This document shows positions 29,377-38,415 of a stretch of 64,000 nt of DNA, piece after piece. Position numbers and translations under genes: made by a program. The notes under the pieces were generated by a model, which did no database searches, was not told where the DNA came from, and saw nothing but the letters and a program-made list of their open reading frames with translations. Source of the DNA: Desulfuromonadales bacterium (lineage in GTDB: Bacteria > Desulfobacterota > Desulfuromonadia > Desulfuromonadales > Geopsychrobacteraceae). The stretch spans positions 87,141 to 151,140 of the forward strand of contig JAHYIY010000002.1 in NCBI GenBank assembly GCA_019429255.1. Direction: 5' to 3'. Position 1 is the first letter of the stretch, and every line of letters starts with the position of its first letter.

Positions 29377-30165
29377 GTGGAAAGGTTGTTTTTTTGGTTT
29401 TTCAGCCGGTTGCTCAATGCCAGCGAGAGATGGAAGGCCATGGCCGACTTACGTGTCACCGATACCCAGGGTTATCTGCTCTACCGTGAAGTGGAGCCGG
29501 TCCAGCCCTATCCGCGCATCGACCCGCAGCAGCCCTATGATGAAAAACCCCGTACCCAGGATCAGGCGCGGGAAAAAAAAGACACGCACCTGCGCCGGCG
29601 TTTTGTTGCCATGCGTCACTTGATTGACCGCTTAAAAGAGTTCGGACAGCTGGAACGGATCAATTATTCGACGCTGGTGAATAACCTGGGAAACATCGGT
29701 GTTGCCCACGCCGACAAAGAGCTTTTTGAATTGCTGCAAGCCCACCAGGTGCCTGACTCTGGACTTAATCATCTGGCCGCCCAGATTCGCCCCTTGATCG
29801 TCGCCCCTGATATTGGCTTTGGCCCACCCCTCGAGGTCGAGCAAAATGTTCTCCCCTATTTCAGCAGGGGGTTATCGGCGGTGCAGCTCCGCTATCTTCA
29901 TCTGGAATTGTTGCCGGGTCAGGAAGGGCCGGTGCTGGTCGATGCCATTGCCCGTGACGGATCATTTCGTTGTGCCACCAGACGTTTACGGGTGGAATTT
30001 CACCCGCAAGTCAAAACGCAGTACGATTGCGCCCTTGTGATCGACATCCGCATTATTGTCGCTGTCGGCGAAATGGACGAGGACAAACGTCGTGCCATCC
30101 TTTTTGAACGCTTCCCCGGTGTTTTTGCACTCTATACTGACAAGCAGATCAGCCTGTCGATATGA
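29377..30165 (+). CDS. Hypothetical protein (no family recognised)
   Basis: Long ORF with GTG start immediately after the SDR stop; alternative ATG at 29440; no recognisable domain. Confidence 0.6.
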   Translation: MERLFFWFFSRLLNASERWKAMADLRVTDTQGYLLYREVEPVQPYPRIDPQQPYDEKPRTQDQAREKKDTHLRRRFVAMRHLIDRLKEFGQLERINYSTLVNNLGNIGVAHADKELFELLQAHQVPDSGLNHLAAQIRPLIVAPDIGFGPPLEVEQNVLPYFSRGLSAVQLRYLHLELLPGQEGPVLVDAIARDGSFRCATRRLRVEFHPQVKTQYDCALVIDIRIIVAVGEMDEDKRRAILFERFPGVFALYTDKQISLSI

Positions 30166-30184
30166 CAGGGCGCTGTTAAGGGTT

Positions 30185-30221
30185 TTACAACATCCTGTCA
30201 GTTTCTGTCAGGATATTGTAA
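30185..30221. promoter_or_regulatory. 37-bp imperfect palindrome upstream of isochorismatase-like gene
   Basis: TTACAA-c-ATCCTG-TCAGTTTCTGT-CAGGAT-a-TTGTAA. Confidence 0.45.
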
Positions 30222-30298
30222 GGTATGCTGGTTAAACACCAGCAGGCTTTGGACTCAAATCACATAGGAATGTCATAAAAGCAAAAAAGGAGCGAATC

Positions 30299-30877
30299 AT
30301 GGCAGAAATTAGAAATAAATTTTGGTTGGAGGCTTCACACACAGCGCTGCTGGTTGTCGATGTCCAGGACAAATTGGTAGGGGCAATGGATCAGCAACTT
30401 TATCAGCAGTTGCTGCAGAATGTGCCATTGCTGATAGCAGGTTTTAAGACCCTTGGCTTGCCGATGATCGCTACCGAGCAGTATTCAAAAGGGCTCGGAC
30501 ACACGATTACCGAGTTGCAGAGTGCTACCGAGCAAAGCTGTATTGAAAAACTGACATTCAGTTGCTGCGGTGATGAAGGTTTTGTTTCGGCCTTGCGTGA
30601 AACCAATGCCCGACAGATCGTTGTGGTTGGTATGGAAACCCATGTCTGCGTATTGCAGACAGTGATCGACCTACTTGATCAGGGGTATGGTGTCCACCTG
30701 GTACGCGATGCCGTCAGTTCGCGCTTCGCCAGTGATTATGCCACTGCCCTGGAACTGGCAGCTGCCGCCGGTGCAGTGATTACAACAACGGAAACGGTAC
30801 TATTTCAGTTGATCAAGGTGGCCGGTAGTGATGATTTCAAGGCCATTTCCAGGCTGGTTCGACAGCGGATAAAGTAA
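30299..30877 (+). CDS. Isochorismatase-like cysteine hydrolase
   Basis: TALLVVDVQDKLV, ATEQYSKGLG, VVVGMETHVCVLQTVIDL. Confidence 0.9.
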   Translation: MAEIRNKFWLEASHTALLVVDVQDKLVGAMDQQLYQQLLQNVPLLIAGFKTLGLPMIATEQYSKGLGHTITELQSATEQSCIEKLTFSCCGDEGFVSALRETNARQIVVVGMETHVCVLQTVIDLLDQGYGVHLVRDAVSSRFASDYATALELAAAAGAVITTTETVLFQLIKVAGSDDFKAISRLVRQRIK

Positions 30878-31227
30878 TGGAACTTAATGACGCAGAGCTG
30901 CAGCAGTTTGGCAAAAAGCTGCTGCAGTTGAAAACGGATATCGAGCAGTTGCTGACCGACTCTATCGACAGTAGCCGCCCTGTTGATCTCGAATTATCCA
31001 TTGGTCGTCTGTCCCGGGTTGATGCGATGCAGCAGCAGGCCATGGCTAAAGCCAATCGTGAAGGACATCAGCGTCGTCTGGTACTGATTGATGCTGCCTT
31101 GCGGGCATTGAAAGGTGGACGTTACGGATTGTGTCGCAGCTGTGAAGAGCCGATCAGCTTAAGGCGTCTTGAGGCACGACCCGAGACCCCTTTCTGTATT
31201 GAGTGTCAGACCGAACGCGAGGGGTAG
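30877..31227 (+). CDS. TraR/DksA-type zinc-finger protein
   Basis: ALKGGRYGLCRSCEEPISLRRLEARPETPFCIECQ. Confidence 0.9.
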   Translation: MELNDAELQQFGKKLLQLKTDIEQLLTDSIDSSRPVDLELSIGRLSRVDAMQQQAMAKANREGHQRRLVLIDAALRALKGGRYGLCRSCEEPISLRRLEARPETPFCIECQTEREG

Positions 31228-31230
31228 CAG

Positions 31231-31668
31231 ATGTCGAACCTGGTACTCATGCTGTTGATTGCCTGTGGTGGTGTAGCTGTTGCGATTCAGCCCTCGATTA
31301 ATGCCCGGCTGGCGCAAAAGACCGGCTTTCTCGAAGCTGCCACTATCTCGTTTGCCGTCGGCACCCTGGTGTTGCTGCTGATTTCTCTGCTGTCCGGTCA
31401 AGGAAGCTTCCGGCGGGTTGTTGAGGTGCCCTGGTGGCAGCTCACCGGCGGGCTGTTTGGGGCTTTTTTTGTGACCATGACGATTATCGGGGTGCCGCGC
31501 ATCGGCACCACAGCGGTGCTGGCTTTAACGATTGCCTCCCAACTGGCCGCCGGTCTGGTGATGGATCATTATGGGGTTTTCGGCATGCGCGGAATCCCCG
31601 TTGACGGCAAGCGTATCCTTGGCATTGCGTTGCTGTTGATTGGTGTTTTCCTGGTGTGTAAGAGGTAG
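31231..31668 (+). CDS. DMT-family inner membrane protein (DUF606/YdcZ type)
   Basis: 145 aa, ~4-5 TMs; GVAVAIQPSINARLAQKTGFLEAATISFAVGTLVL and LGIALLLIGVFLV. Confidence 0.88.
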   Translation: MSNLVLMLLIACGGVAVAIQPSINARLAQKTGFLEAATISFAVGTLVLLLISLLSGQGSFRRVVEVPWWQLTGGLFGAFFVTMTIIGVPRIGTTAVLALTIASQLAAGLVMDHYGVFGMRGIPVDGKRILGIALLLIGVFLVCKR

Positions 31669-31670
31669 AT

Positions 31671-31754
31671 GGGAAGTGGGAAGTGGGAAGTGGGAAGTGG
31701 GAAGTGGGAAGTGGGAAGTGGGAAGTGGGAAGTGGGAAGTGGGAAGTGGGAAGT
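31671..31754. repeat. Heptanucleotide tandem repeat, 12 exact copies of GGGAAGT
   Basis: 84 bp of perfect GGGAAGT repeats starting 3 bp after the preceding stop codon. Confidence 0.97.
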
Positions 31755-31769
31755 GGGGAAATAGGCAAT

Positions 31770-32114
31770 TTAGTCGTGCCGGAAAAAGCGTAATGGATCC
31801 TGGTTGATGGCGGTGAGTAGTTTGTCCAGCTCCAGGGTCGGACCGACGCCCAGATAGAGCTGCCAGTGGGAACCGTTCTGGTGGTGCAGGCTCCACTGGT
31901 TGAGCTCCAGGTTGAAGCGCAGTTGGGCCATAGGTAGTTCGTGGGTTGTTGTCGTCTTGCCCGTTCCCTTTCTGACTTCAAATAGATGAACCTGTAAACC
32001 GGCAATGCGATAATTCAGCTGGCGCGGGTTTATCGGGCGTTGGCCTGCGCTTCGGCAAAAATCATCAAGTTTGCGCAGCGCACTTTTATGTAAAAATTCC
32101 GGCAGTTCGCTCAT
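31770..32114 (-). CDS. DUF3024 family protein (ORF track start 32201; likely start MSELPEF at 32114)
   Basis: LHKSALRKLDDFCRSAGQRPINPRQLNYRIAGLQVHLFEVRKG...QWSLHHQNGSHWQLY. Confidence 0.7.
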   Translation of the reverse strand: MSELPEFLHKSALRKLDDFCRSAGQRPINPRQLNYRIAGLQVHLFEVRKGTGKTTTTHELPMAQLRFNLELNQWSLHHQNGSHWQLYLGVGPTLELDKLLTAINQDPLRFFRHD

Positions 32115-32127
32115 AGTGGACCCTTTG

Positions 32128-33969
32128 TCAAATAATGCCATGCAGTGGCCCCCCCGCAGCTCCAAGTTCGTCGACCTGCTTTTCGATATCAGGATCGTCA
32201 ATCAAGGGCGGCGCATGGTGCGGCTTGATGCGCGCATCGATCACCACAGAGCCATCACAGCCCCAGTGCTTGTTGCGATTCCAGGCCGCAATACCGTACA
32301 GATCGGTAGCCGGATTGGAGCGGGTAAAGGTGACCCACAGCCAGTTGTTCAGGGTAGCAGAGCAGAAATCACTGTCGTTGACAACGATAATCAAAGGAAA
32401 CCTGTTGATGGGATGATCGCTGGCGTAATAGCTGCACAGGCGCAGCAAATCTGGATCTCCTTCGCTGCTGTGGGCGCTGCAGGTTGGCCCGTTAATCAGT
32501 AGAATGCCGGCAGTAGCCAGGCGTGGAGCCGAAAAACCGACCGGTAGATCAAGCTCAGCTGGAATCTGTACAGGCAGCTCGCGGCGTTTTCCCCCCGTCG
32601 CGGCCATCACCACTTTTGATCCCTGGTTCAGCCCGTGGCCGCTGTAGTCGAGGGTGTCGATGGTGGTCGCGGTATGAAAATGCAGGTCGCGGCGCCAGTC
32701 GATACGTTCAAGAAGGTGCTGGAAAAAGGCTGGAATATCGTGAATATCGAGGTCGGGATTGTCGTTAGCCGCGACCATCAGCAGATACTTGGCCAACGAC
32801 AGTTGCCCCTGTCCGAGGATAGCGCAAGCCTGGGTCAGCAGTTCCTGGGGTCGATCGGTCTGGTCGAAGGGGGTGTAACGCTCGCTGCCGATTGCCAGCA
32901 GCAACGGATGAACACCGGCAGCGTCAACCGCATGGACCGCTTTAATGCCGGGGAGCACATCAGGGATCAGCGCGCCGGTAAGTTCGTGGATAAAGGCGCC
33001 GAAGCTGGTGTCTTCCTGGGGAGGTCGGCCAACGGTGGTAAAGGGCCAGATGGCATCAGGCCGATGATAGACCCGTTCCACCTTGAGGACGGGAAAATTA
33101 TGGGCCAGGCTGTAATAACCGAGGTGATCGCCGAAGGGCCCTTCCGGTTTTAGTTGCGCAGGATCAACGGTCCCGCAGATGACAAAGTCAGCCTCCGCCG
33201 GCATCGGCAGAAATCCTTCCGGTTGCACCATGGTAAGGCGCTGGCCGCCCAGCAGTCCGGCGAAGGACAGCTCCGGCATCCCCTCCGGCAAGGGCATGAC
33301 CGCAGCGACCGTGAGGCTCGGCGGGCCGCCGACAAAAACATTGACCTTGAAGGGCAATCCCTTGTCAAGGGCCTCGCGCTGATGCACACCAATACCACGA
33401 TGCAACTGATAATGGAGACCGGCTTCGCGATCCGCTTCATAGGCGTTACCGGAAATCTGCACCCGATACATGCCCAGATTGGCATGACGCAGACCCGGCT
33501 TTTCGGCACTTTCGCTGTACACCTGGGGCAGGGTAATAAAGGCTCCGCCGTCGTCGGGCCAGCTCTTGATCTGCGGCAAGGCCCTCAACGTGGTTTGTCC
33601 GGCAAGGATCGGGCCGTTACTGATCTTGCGGGGCAAAAGATGCAAGGCTCCCAGCGGGGCATTGAGGAGAGCCGCAGGAGAGCGCAGTAGATGTTTAGGG
33701 TCGAGCTTGAGTTTAACCAGGGTGTCGATGCGGCGCAGCGTGTCGCGAAACAGAAAGCGGGTACGTTCCAGGGTGCCGAAAAGATTCGCGACAGCGGCAA
33801 AGCGGCACCCCTTCAGATGGGTAAACAGCAACGTCGGACCCTGGTGTTGGTAAACCCGGCGTTGAATCGCTCCGGCCAGCAGATCGGCATCAATGGGACG
33901 GTTGATGCGGATCAGTTGTCCGGTTTGTTCAAGATCGTTGAGTGCTTGTCGCAGAGTTTTGTATCCCAT
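32128..33969 (-). CDS. UbiD-family decarboxylase (ORF track start 34011; likely start MGYKTLRQAL)
   Basis: LRQALNDLEQTGQLIRI, GTVDPAQLKPEGPFGDHLGYYSLAHNFPVLKVERVYHRPDAIWPFTTVGRPPQEDT. Confidence 0.93.
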   Translation of the reverse strand: MGYKTLRQALNDLEQTGQLIRINRPIDADLLAGAIQRRVYQHQGPTLLFTHLKGCRFAAVANLFGTLERTRFLFRDTLRRIDTLVKLKLDPKHLLRSPAALLNAPLGALHLLPRKISNGPILAGQTTLRALPQIKSWPDDGGAFITLPQVYSESAEKPGLRHANLGMYRVQISGNAYEADREAGLHYQLHRGIGVHQREALDKGLPFKVNVFVGGPPSLTVAAVMPLPEGMPELSFAGLLGGQRLTMVQPEGFLPMPAEADFVICGTVDPAQLKPEGPFGDHLGYYSLAHNFPVLKVERVYHRPDAIWPFTTVGRPPQEDTSFGAFIHELTGALIPDVLPGIKAVHAVDAAGVHPLLLAIGSERYTPFDQTDRPQELLTQACAILGQGQLSLAKYLLMVAANDNPDLDIHDIPAFFQHLLERIDWRRDLHFHTATTIDTLDYSGHGLNQGSKVVMAATGGKRRELPVQIPAELDLPVGFSAPRLATAGILLINGPTCSAHSSEGDPDLLRLCSYYASDHPINRFPLIIVVNDSDFCSATLNNWLWVTFTRSNPATDLYGIAAWNRNKHWGCDGSVVIDARIKPHHAPPLIDDPDIEKQVDELGAAGGPLHGII

Positions 33970-34210
33970 GAATAGTCTTTCTGCTAAGGGTAAAATTAAC
34001 CGCTGCTCCAACTTCGGCGCCTGAAGTGACGGTGCTTAGCGAGCTCTTTTTCCTTCGTCCCTTGTTTATATGTCAGAAGCGCCTGAAAGGCAATCAGAGC
34101 ACACTTTCCAGATATATGAATAATTAAATAAAAAAGAGAAAATGATGCTTGCCTGATTTTATTGTTGCTTTTTAAAAAAAGAGAAAGAATAATCGTTCAA
34201 AATTTATGGA

Positions 34211-34843
34211 GTGTTTACAATGCAACATGTCAAGGCGCCGATAAGTCCCCCTGGCCGACTTAAAGTACGTACTATCGATCCGGAAAATAAGGCCCGCTGT
34301 GTTCTCGAGTCTGCCCGCCAGCTCTTTGTCCGGAAGGGCTACCATCGGGTTTCAGTACCGGATATTGTTCAGGATTCAGGTGTCAGTACCGGCGCCATCT
34401 ATAATTTGTTTGGCAGCAAGGAAAATCTGGCGGCGACGGTGCAGGCGGAAACCATGAAGGATTTTCACGCGATGTTTCTGGAACGACTGAGAGACCGTGA
34501 AAGTACTTACGATAAGCTGCACGCCTTTGCGGAAATAGTCTTTGAGGTGACAGAAAAAGATCCCACCAGGATGGAGTATCTGTTGTTCATGCGCCACGCC
34601 GATTTTTTGGAGGACATGCCGCCGGTTTGTCTGACCGAACCCTTTCGCCTTGTTAGGCAAATCGTAACCGAGGGGATGTCGCGCGGAGAGGTGAAACAAG
34701 GGGATTTTTTTGTCAGTGCAGTGAGTTTTACCGGAATTATTCTGCGCGCGGCGCAGCTTAATTTGCAGTGTGTTCTGCCCAGGCCCTTGTCGGAGTTGAG
34801 CGCCGAGTTTATTCAGAACGCCTGGGATGCCATTAAAGCGTGA
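34211..34843 (+). CDS. TetR-family transcriptional regulator
   Basis: VLESARQLFVRKGYHRVSVPDIVQDSGVSTGAIYNLFGSKENL HTH. Confidence 0.93.
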   Translation: MFTMQHVKAPISPPGRLKVRTIDPENKARCVLESARQLFVRKGYHRVSVPDIVQDSGVSTGAIYNLFGSKENLAATVQAETMKDFHAMFLERLRDRESTYDKLHAFAEIVFEVTEKDPTRMEYLLFMRHADFLEDMPPVCLTEPFRLVRQIVTEGMSRGEVKQGDFFVSAVSFTGIILRAAQLNLQCVLPRPLSELSAEFIQNAWDAIKA

Positions 34844-35068
34844 GAAACAAGAACTGTGTAATTGCGCAGTTTGTCAGTGCGCGTGACCACGGTTTTTGTT
34901 GACAGTTGAGGGTGAAGCAGTTACAGTTGCGTTAATGTTTTTTACAAACAGGTTTAATCAGCCCCAAGCGGGTATTTTTTATAATCAGCAATAAAAAAGA
35001 ACATTCTTTCTATAACAGTGTTTGATTTTACCGCGATGGTACCATTTGACATTGTTATTTTGTATCTG

Positions 35069-35210
35069 TTCAGCACCGGGCCTTTGGATCCTGCGGCAAG
35101 GGTTTTTGTCGCCATGGACGGCGACAAAAAGCGGTCATGGATGACCCGGCGGGAAACAATCGCGTCCCTTGACATGGGATTCAAAGGCCCGGTGCAAGGA
35201 TAGAGCTGAA
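35069..35210. repeat. Nested inverted-repeat (cloverleaf-like) element, possible MITE/REP-type dispersed repeat
   Basis: TTCAGC/GCTGAA and CACCGGGCCTTTG (35074-35086)/CAAAGGCCCGGTG (35182-35194); CAAGGG/CCCTTG; internal hairpins TTTTTGTCGCC-ATGGAC-GGCGACAAAAA (35103-35130) and GGTCAT-GG-ATGACC (35133-35146). Confidence 0.75.
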
Positions 35211-35272
35211 TAGCAACGTTATTTTTGGCGCAAACTTTAGAACGAACAATCTGTCTAAAAAGGAGTCTCATC

Positions 35273-35608
35273 ATGAAGAAAGTATTGGTACTTATTGTTG
35301 CAGCAGCCTTGACCCTTCCAGCCGGTACAATGGCTTTTGATCTCAGCGGTTGGGAGAGTGCCAACAAGGATCGTGGTCAGTGGGCCTGGTTTACCGGTCA
35401 AGGGCAGAAATGTGATGAACAGATCCCTGTTCCCGGAGCGCACACCCGTGCCGAATGGCAACAGCTGCTCACTACTGACAAAGACAAGCTTCCCTGTGGT
35501 GGCGCTGGCTTGACCCAGCGCGCTATCAATCACGTATTTTTGTTTCTTCACAGCCACGCTTCTGATTCCGATGATCCGATGAATCAGAAGCCTGAATCCT
35601 GCGGTTAA
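35273..35608 (+). CDS. Small secreted protein, c-type-cytochrome-like but without CxxCH
   Basis: Signal peptide; C-terminal LTQRAINHVFLFLHSHASDSDDP resembles cytochrome c C-terminal helices; no haem motif. Confidence 0.6.
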   Translation: MKKVLVLIVAAALTLPAGTMAFDLSGWESANKDRGQWAWFTGQGQKCDEQIPVPGAHTRAEWQQLLTTDKDKLPCGGAGLTQRAINHVFLFLHSHASDSDDPMNQKPESCG

Positions 35609-35617
35609 GTTGACTTT

Positions 35618-36121
35618 GTGACAACTCAAGATAAACAGCAGATTGGTCAACGCCTGCTTGAACTGGTCGCGTTGCTTGATTATCCAACGGCCGAGATCGC
35701 TGAGCTTTGTGGCTTCAGCTTTGAGAAGTTGGAAAACTGTTATGTACGTTTATTCATCAACGATCTCGGCGGAGTTAGCGCTCCTCCTTTTGCCGGTTGC
35801 TATGTAGAAAAAGAAGATCGCCTCAATTTCATGTCGCGATTCAGTGGCTTTTGTAGAGAAGCGGGCATAGAGATTGATGCTTCTTTTCCGCCCGATTACA
35901 TACCAATGATGGTGGAAGTGTTGGTGTTACTGTTGTCGGTAGAGGGCAGTGAGGCTGATGTCCGCTCCCTGGTATCCAGTTTTTACCAGCGTTGGCCCCG
36001 TCTTTTTGCCGAGACCCTGAAAGAACACGATAAGACGGGCCTCTATGCTGATGCAGGTAAAGAGCTTTGCCGGATAATAGAAGAGCTGCCTGACATTCTT
36101 ATCTTTAATGCCGCGACTTGA
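35618..36121 (+). CDS. TorD/DmsD-like molybdoenzyme chaperone (GTG start)
   Basis: ~167 aa helical protein; PPDYIPMMVEVLVLLL motif similar to the TorD family; directly upstream of molybdoenzyme. Confidence 0.75.
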   Translation: MTTQDKQQIGQRLLELVALLDYPTAEIAELCGFSFEKLENCYVRLFINDLGGVSAPPFAGCYVEKEDRLNFMSRFSGFCREAGIEIDASFPPDYIPMMVEVLVLLLSVEGSEADVRSLVSSFYQRWPRLFAETLKEHDKTGLYADAGKELCRIIEELPDILIFNAAT

Positions 36122-36216
36122 AAATATTATTGCTTCGCGCCCTTGCGGGAACAGGAGGGGGAGGCAAGAACCGGGAAGTCCTGGGAATATTAAAAAATCA
36201 AGGAGATTGACTGAAA

Positions 36217-38412
36217 ATGAGCATATCTCGCAGGAATTTTCTTAAAGGCTCGGTTGCGGGGATCGGCTGCTTAGGCTTGGTCCCGGTGGCAGGGATGCGT
36301 TTTGCCGGCTGGGCGGAGGCTGGGAAACAGCCAAGTGGGGTTCTCAATTATGTTGCCTCGAGCTGTGCCATTTGTACCAATAAATGCGTTTTCCGCGGGC
36401 AGGTTGTCGATGGTGTCATCAGGCGTCTGGAGCCGGAGCCGGAGTTTACCAAAGCACGGGGGATGATGTGCGCGCGCGGTAATGCAGGCGCAGCGACCCC
36501 CTATGACCCGGACCGGGTAAAATATCCGCTGATCCGCACCGGTAAGCGCGGAGAGGGCAAGTGGAAAAAAGCCACCTGGGATGAAGCTTATGCTTATATT
36601 GCCGAAAAAACCAACAAGGTCGTTGCGGAAGAAGGGGGCCACCGTTCCTGCATTGGTTTTGTTTCTTCCGAAGGCACTTACCACGAACATTACTGGAACC
36701 AGTTTCGCGAAATTTTTGGTTCGCCCAACTCCTTGCGTCATCCAACCCTCTGTCTGAGCTCCAATATTCGCGGTAACATGTCGGTTTTTGGTACCTATCC
36801 CTGGGCAGATGTAAAAAATTCCCCCTATATCATTCTTGCCGGGGCAGATCGTGCCGAGTCCTTCTTTACTCCTGACACCATGGACATGTTCGGCGATCCC
36901 AGAAAAACGATCATCTGTCTTGACCCGCGTTTTACCAGGACGGCGGCTAAAGCCACCAGGTGGTATCCGATCAAGCCGGGTACCGACATGGCCTTTGCTC
37001 TGGCAATGATGCATGTGATCATTGGTGAAAATCGCTATGACAAAGAGTTTGTGAGTAACCATTGTGTCGGCTTTGACGAGTTGGCGCAGCATGTCAGGCA
37101 ATACACGCCACGTTGGGCCGAGCAGGAAACAGAGATTCCGGCGGCAGAAATTGAAAAAATAGCCCGTGATTTTGCTTCGACTCCGGGCGCTGTCTACTAT
37201 CCCGGCCGTCGTTCCGGTTGGCAGGGTGAAGATGTGCAGATGCGTCGGGCTGTCGCCATGGTCAATGCCATCTGTGGCAGCTTTGATCGCCCCGGTGGCC
37301 TGATTCCTAATGCGTCGATTCCGCTGCGGAACTATTTTTACGAGCCGGCCTGGTACGACTTGACCAGACCGCGACTTGAAGCGGATGACGTAACCTTCCT
37401 TAATCCCCGTGATGGCTCCTGGATTGCCTGGCGCGAGCGTGCCTTGAGGGCTGATCCGTACGCTATCCGTGGATTGTTTATTTACAAACAGAATGTGGTT
37501 GACTCGGTTCCGGATCGTAGTAAGACACTAGAACTATTCGATAAACTCGATATTATCGTTTCTATAGATACCTACATGAGTGATACCGCCTGGCATGCCG
37601 ATGTGGTATTGCCCGAGTCAAATTATCTGGAACGCTTTGATCCGCCCTACAGCCTGGCCGGCATCGTGCCTTATGTCGTGATTCGTCAGCCCCTCATCAA
37701 ACCGCTTTACGACACCAAGCCCGGTTTTGACATCATCAAGGGACTGGCCGGGTATTTTGCCGATGAGGATGGTGACTTCCTGAATGAGTATTTTGAAGGG
37801 GACGTTGAAAGTCATGCCAGCAACTTCATGGCCGACTATCCCGGTGGTCTGGAAATGCTTAAGGAAAAGGGCTTTTTCACCGATGGCCGCAAAGCGGAAA
37901 TCGGCGCCTATCGCAGCGGCAAAAGTGCCATCAACACACCGAGCGGAAAGGTGGAGTTTTACAGTGAAGATTTTGCCGGCCGCGGTCTCGACCCGCTGCC
38001 GACCTATAAGCCAGTCGAAGAAATCCCCGAAAACCGCTTCCGCTTTTTAGTCGGGCGCCATGCGATTCATACTCACTCAATGACAGCGGCCTTTCCGGAA
38101 CTGAACTGGCACATGCCGGAAAACAGCGTCTGGATCAATACCCGGTCGGCTAAAAAACTTGGCATTAAATCCGGGGATACCGTGCAGATGAAAAACCGCA
38201 CCGGTGGTGAAGTGAAGATTAAGGCGAGGGTGACCGAGGCCATTCGCCCTGACTGTGTGTTCTATGCTCATGGCTACGGCAGCCTTTCCAAGGCCAAGCG
38301 TCTGGTTCATGGCAAAGGAGCGGCCCAGGCAGCAATTCTTGAATCACATTTCGAGTCGATTTCAGGTAATGCGCTGATGCATGAAACGATTGTAGAAATA
38401 AGGAGGGTTTAA
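36217..38412 (+). CDS. Molybdopterin oxidoreductase catalytic subunit, polysulfide/thiosulfate reductase (PsrA/PhsA)-like
   Basis: Tat signal SRRNFLKGS; CAICTNKCVF...GMMCARG 4Fe-4S motif; PTLCLSSN probable Cys Mo ligand; MoPt dinucleotide-binding C-terminus. Confidence 0.92.
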   Translation: MSISRRNFLKGSVAGIGCLGLVPVAGMRFAGWAEAGKQPSGVLNYVASSCAICTNKCVFRGQVVDGVIRRLEPEPEFTKARGMMCARGNAGAATPYDPDRVKYPLIRTGKRGEGKWKKATWDEAYAYIAEKTNKVVAEEGGHRSCIGFVSSEGTYHEHYWNQFREIFGSPNSLRHPTLCLSSNIRGNMSVFGTYPWADVKNSPYIILAGADRAESFFTPDTMDMFGDPRKTIICLDPRFTRTAAKATRWYPIKPGTDMAFALAMMHVIIGENRYDKEFVSNHCVGFDELAQHVRQYTPRWAEQETEIPAAEIEKIARDFASTPGAVYYPGRRSGWQGEDVQMRRAVAMVNAICGSFDRPGGLIPNASIPLRNYFYEPAWYDLTRPRLEADDVTFLNPRDGSWIAWRERALRADPYAIRGLFIYKQNVVDSVPDRSKTLELFDKLDIIVSIDTYMSDTAWHADVVLPESNYLERFDPPYSLAGIVPYVVIRQPLIKPLYDTKPGFDIIKGLAGYFADEDGDFLNEYFEGDVESHASNFMADYPGGLEMLKEKGFFTDGRKAEIGAYRSGKSAINTPSGKVEFYSEDFAGRGLDPLPTYKPVEEIPENRFRFLVGRHAIHTHSMTAAFPELNWHMPENSVWINTRSAKKLGIKSGDTVQMKNRTGGEVKIKARVTEAIRPDCVFYAHGYGSLSKAKRLVHGKGAAQAAILESHFESISGNALMHETIVEIRRV

Positions 38413-38415
38413 GCC

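Noticed and set aside
31671-31754. Heptamer array considered as a CRISPR-like repeat
   Set aside because: Contiguous exact 7-bp units with no spacers and no cas genes in the window
31484-32005. Minus-strand ORFs encoding (PLPTSHF)n repeat protein
   Set aside because: The repeat is the translation of the GGGAAGT array; flanking residues match no protein and overlap genuine genes
34954-35367. 137-aa minus ORF and 61-aa plus ORF in the 35 kb intergenic region
   Set aside because: They are translations of the nested inverted-repeat element, not supported as genes
36217-38412. Possible selenocysteine in the molybdoenzyme
   Set aside because: Reading frame is uninterrupted and the probable Mo ligand is Cys (PTLCLSSN), as in PsrA/PhsA-type enzymes
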